Shown here: one piece after another, positions 62,374 to 64,000 of the stretch
How the letters are laid out: each line of letters starts with the position of its first letter
How positions within the stretch are numbered: the first letter of the stretch is position 1
Assembly: GCF_002025665.1 (NCBI RefSeq)
Contig: NZ_CP018786.1
Location: forward strand, 2,294,001 to 2,358,000
Direction: 5' to 3'
DNA length: 64,000 nt
From: Chryseobacterium indologenes
Lineage (GTDB): Bacteria; Bacteroidota; Bacteroidia; Flavobacteriales; Weeksellaceae
Program-made: the position numbers and the translations under genes
The notes under the pieces: generated by a model
Told to the model about the DNA's origin: nothing
The model's input: only the letters and a program-made list of their open reading frames with translations
Databases searched by the model: none

Positions 62374-62559
62374 TTATTTTTTGGTATTATCCGTTTTTCC
62401 TGATTTATTTTTTGAAGACTTTTGAACATCTTCTTTATCAATATCAGGCGGATTGGTCTTTTGTGATGCCGCAGGAATATTGGGGAAATCCTGGTTTTGC
62501 TTTTGGGTTTCTGCGGTATTGGCAGATTCTTTCTTTTTGGTGTTTCCTTTTGTATCCAT
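62374..62559 (-). CDS. small, Lys/Asn/Gln-rich disordered protein
   Basis: A 61-residue hydrophilic protein (starts MDTKGNTKKKESANTAETQ, ends KSGKTDNTKK) with no hydrophobic core or cysteine. The opposite strand also has an open frame (62358-62561), but it encodes an implausible Trp/Phe-rich sequence. The minus-strand reading has ordinary composition and an ATG with an A-rich leader, so it is preferred. Similar short disordered proteins occur in relatives; function unknown. Confidence 0.55.
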   Translation of the reverse strand: MDTKGNTKKKESANTAETQKQNQDFPNIPAASQKTNPPDIDKEDVQKSSKNKSGKTDNTKK

Positions 62560-62630
62560 GACTTTGAATTTTAAATTTCAACAATATGATAGTATCATTC
62601 AAAGGGTTTGCCAAACGGAAATATTTAACC

Positions 62631-63236
62631 TTAAAGTCCTAAAATACCAATTTTTCCTGTTTTATCTTCTATTTCATAATTTAAAGCCTTAGCCAAAACA
62701 AAGATATTATTAAGATTTTCCATCAGCTGTTTGCGGCCTTCACTTCTCAGCTGATTCTGATCAATTGATTTTTCGGCTGTTTCTTTAGCTTTCTGGGTAA
62801 CATTTTTAATATCTTTTTCTGAAATTCTGTTAATAAAAGAATCATCCAAAGACTGAATTTCAACGCTTGGCGTAATTCTTATGTCTGCATCAGGAAGCTC
62901 GGTGATAATCAATTTTTTATTGATAGAATCTACTTCGATCTTCATTTTGTTAAGGTCATAAGAAACCTGTGCATTGGTCTTTGTATAAGTTATAATGCTG
63001 TTGCTGGATATTTCTTTTCCAAAAACTTCATAACCCATTTTAGTCTTCTGCATGCTGGAAGTATTCTGCTCCATGACTACCATTTTATTCATCTTGGAAA
63101 TCTGATTGGTCAGGATATAATAATCCGATTTTTCAGTTTTATTTCCAAGGTTCAGGCAGGACTTCAGTCCAAAAAACAGAAGGACCATGGCACCGGCACC
63201 GGCTGCAAAGGATAATATTGTTCTATAATTTCTCAA
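62631..63236 (-). CDS. DUF4230 domain protein
   Basis: A 201-residue protein with one N-terminal membrane helix (ILSFAAGAGAMVLLFFGLKSC, about 7-27) and a periplasmic or extracytoplasmic DUF4230 domain (GYEVFGKEISSNSIITYTKTNAQVSYDLNKMKIEVD, in parts; KKLIITELPDADI). The C-terminal helical part has EKDIKNVTQKAKETAEKSI and ends GKIGILGL. The family has no known activity. It starts two bases after the thioredoxin-fold gene and closes a three-gene minus-strand set. Confidence 0.82.
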   Translation of the reverse strand: MRNYRTILSFAAGAGAMVLLFFGLKSCLNLGNKTEKSDYYILTNQISKMNKMVVMEQNTSSMQKTKMGYEVFGKEISSNSIITYTKTNAQVSYDLNKMKIEVDSINKKLIITELPDADIRITPSVEIQSLDDSFINRISEKDIKNVTQKAKETAEKSIDQNQLRSEGRKQLMENLNNIFVLAKALNYEIEDKTGKIGILGL

Positions 63237-63238
63237 AT

Positions 63239-63802
63239 CTATTTAAAAATTTCTTTGATGACAGACGAATCATTCTTTTTAAGAATTTCAACTAAATCCC
63301 TCTCGATATATCCTGTAGTAGGCATTTCTATAATTCTTCCCACTTCTTTTCCATATCTTTTCAGAATAATGGTAGGAACTTTTTGAAGATTGTAAAGACT
63401 TTCATCTCCGGTAGGAGATTCTTTTTTACGGTTTACTGCTATGATATTCAATTTATTTTCCGGATAGCTTACGGCTTCCAATATTTTCATCAGTCTTGGA
63501 AAATCTCTGTGGCTGTCTTCACACCAGGTTCCCATGAATACAATAATATCATAAGTCCCGATTTTCTCTTTTTTTAATTCACTGACGGCTTTTTGGTCAA
63601 GAACATACTCATCATGTTCTTTTACATACCAATCTGCATAAGGAGCTTTTAAAAATTGCTCTTTCAGTTGGTTTCCTAAAAGCATTTTGCCATCTTTCTG
63701 AGTTTCAACTTCACGGTTTACTACTACTTTTTGAGCATTAAGCTGTTGTGCAGCTAAAAATAAACTTGAAAAGGCAACAATATTGGTAATAAATTTTTTC
63801 AT
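63239..63802 (-). CDS. exported thioredoxin-fold protein with a CxxS active site
   Basis: A 187-residue protein with a signal peptide (MKKFITNIVAFSSLFLAAQQLNA) and a thioredoxin-like domain: IIVFMGTWCEDSHRDFPRLM with the active-site motif CEDS in place of CxxC, cis-Pro loop LQKVPTIILKRYGKEVG, and the C-terminal helix. The resolving Cys is Ser, so a dithiol reductase role is unlikely; a monothiol or binding role is more credible. Genes on both sides are within 2-3 bases. Confidence 0.82.
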   Translation of the reverse strand: MKKFITNIVAFSSLFLAAQQLNAQKVVVNREVETQKDGKMLLGNQLKEQFLKAPYADWYVKEHDEYVLDQKAVSELKKEKIGTYDIIVFMGTWCEDSHRDFPRLMKILEAVSYPENKLNIIAVNRKKESPTGDESLYNLQKVPTIILKRYGKEVGRIIEMPTTGYIERDLVEILKKNDSSVIKEIFK

Positions 63803-63805
63803 ATG

Positions 63806-63991
63806 TTATTTTTCAATAATTGATTTTAAATCAGCAGGAGAGTAATATTTGTTTTTTAATACTTTATGATCTGCCTGTCTGTAAACATTGAATTTTTCTC
63901 CGGACTTTTCATAAAAAGATTCTACTTCCTTCTCTTTATAAAATTCAACAGTTTCCTTTGCCTGTTCTTCATTATCACATGCTTTCGACAT
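63806..63991 (-). CDS. small protein of unknown function, possibly cut by the window end
   Basis: A 61-residue frame from ATG 63991, starting MSKACDNEEQAKETVEFYKE and ending SPADLKSIIEK, highly charged and probably helical. The frame remains open to the window end (codons for R-S-N precede the ATG), so a start beyond base 64000 is possible. It is three bases upstream of the thioredoxin-fold gene in the same direction. No family recognised. Confidence 0.5.
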   Translation of the reverse strand: MSKACDNEEQAKETVEFYKEKEVESFYEKSGEKFNVYRQADHKVLKNKYYSPADLKSIIEK

Positions 63992-64000
63992 ATTGGAGCG

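Noticed and set aside
62358..62561. Plus-strand open frame opposite the small Lys-rich gene
   Set aside because: Its Trp/Phe/Tyr-rich translation is what arises from reading the antisense of a Lys/Asn/Gln-rich gene, and it follows the leu terminator with no promoter.
1..64000. CRISPR array or defence island
   Set aside because: No regularly spaced repeats, Cas proteins, restriction enzymes or known defence families were seen; the repeats in the his operon are two unlike-spaced intergenic copies.

Overview
The window is AT-rich chromosomal DNA from a member of the Bacteroidota, most likely family Weeksellaceae and close to Chryseobacterium. Grounds: a SusC/SusD pair, three secreted peptidases ending in type IX secretion (Por) sorting domains, repeated TAnnTTTG -7 promoter elements, few Shine-Dalgarno sites, VGINTATPSHTLDVNG-type surface proteins and small 'bacteriocin-like' peptides. 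The genus is inferred from protein recognition, not from a marker gene. No transposase, integrase, phage gene, rRNA or CRISPR array was seen.

Layout. 1-6.8 kb: end of a MarR regulator, a frameshifted zinc-ribbon gene, a YdeI-like protein, a TonB-dependent receptor, AlkB, and two four-helix-bundle proteins (DUF4142, DUF2383). 6.9-8.7 kb: a TPP riboswitch controlling a PnuC-type transporter (probable thiamine transporter PnuT) and an overlapping acyl-CoA-dehydrogenase-like flavoprotein. 8.8-15.9 kb: ECF sigma, FecR anti-sigma, SusC, SusD and a glycerophosphodiesterase, apparently a regulated uptake and hydrolysis locus for glycerophosphodiesters. 16-23.4 kb: accessory small genes, a tRNA-Ala, and a rifamycin ADP-ribosyltransferase with an N-terminal helical-repeat domain, flanked by two six-cysteine leader peptides with identical cysteine spacing. 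23.4-29 kb: a methyltransferase, dapD and a four-gene glycan assembly operon (GT-C, GT2, deacetylase, GT4).

29-36.8 kb: the complete histidine operon hisG-D-C-B-H-A-F-IE. It is preceded by a histidine-rich leader peptide and an attenuator, and carries repeat elements in the gaps on either side of hisD and of hisC. 37-43.7 kb: a second TonB receptor, a small membrane protein/TPR gene pair, and a tandem array of three M28 peptidases. 44-54.9 kb: the conserved thrS-infC-rpmI-rplT cluster, split by about 7.5 kb holding an alpha/beta hydrolase, a two-component system and lipoproteins; infC appears to start at AUA. 55-62.3 kb: an M19 dipeptidase, a large TPR-like protein and the leucine operon leuA-C-D-B. 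62.3-64 kb: a small minus-strand operon with DUF4230 and thioredoxin-fold proteins, cut by the window end.

The most interesting points are the his attenuator with a matching antiterminator, the paired cysteine peptides around the Arr gene, the non-AUG infC start, the split ribosomal cluster, and a flavoprotein of unknown role under TPP control. All functional calls rest on reading the protein sequences; no database search was run.
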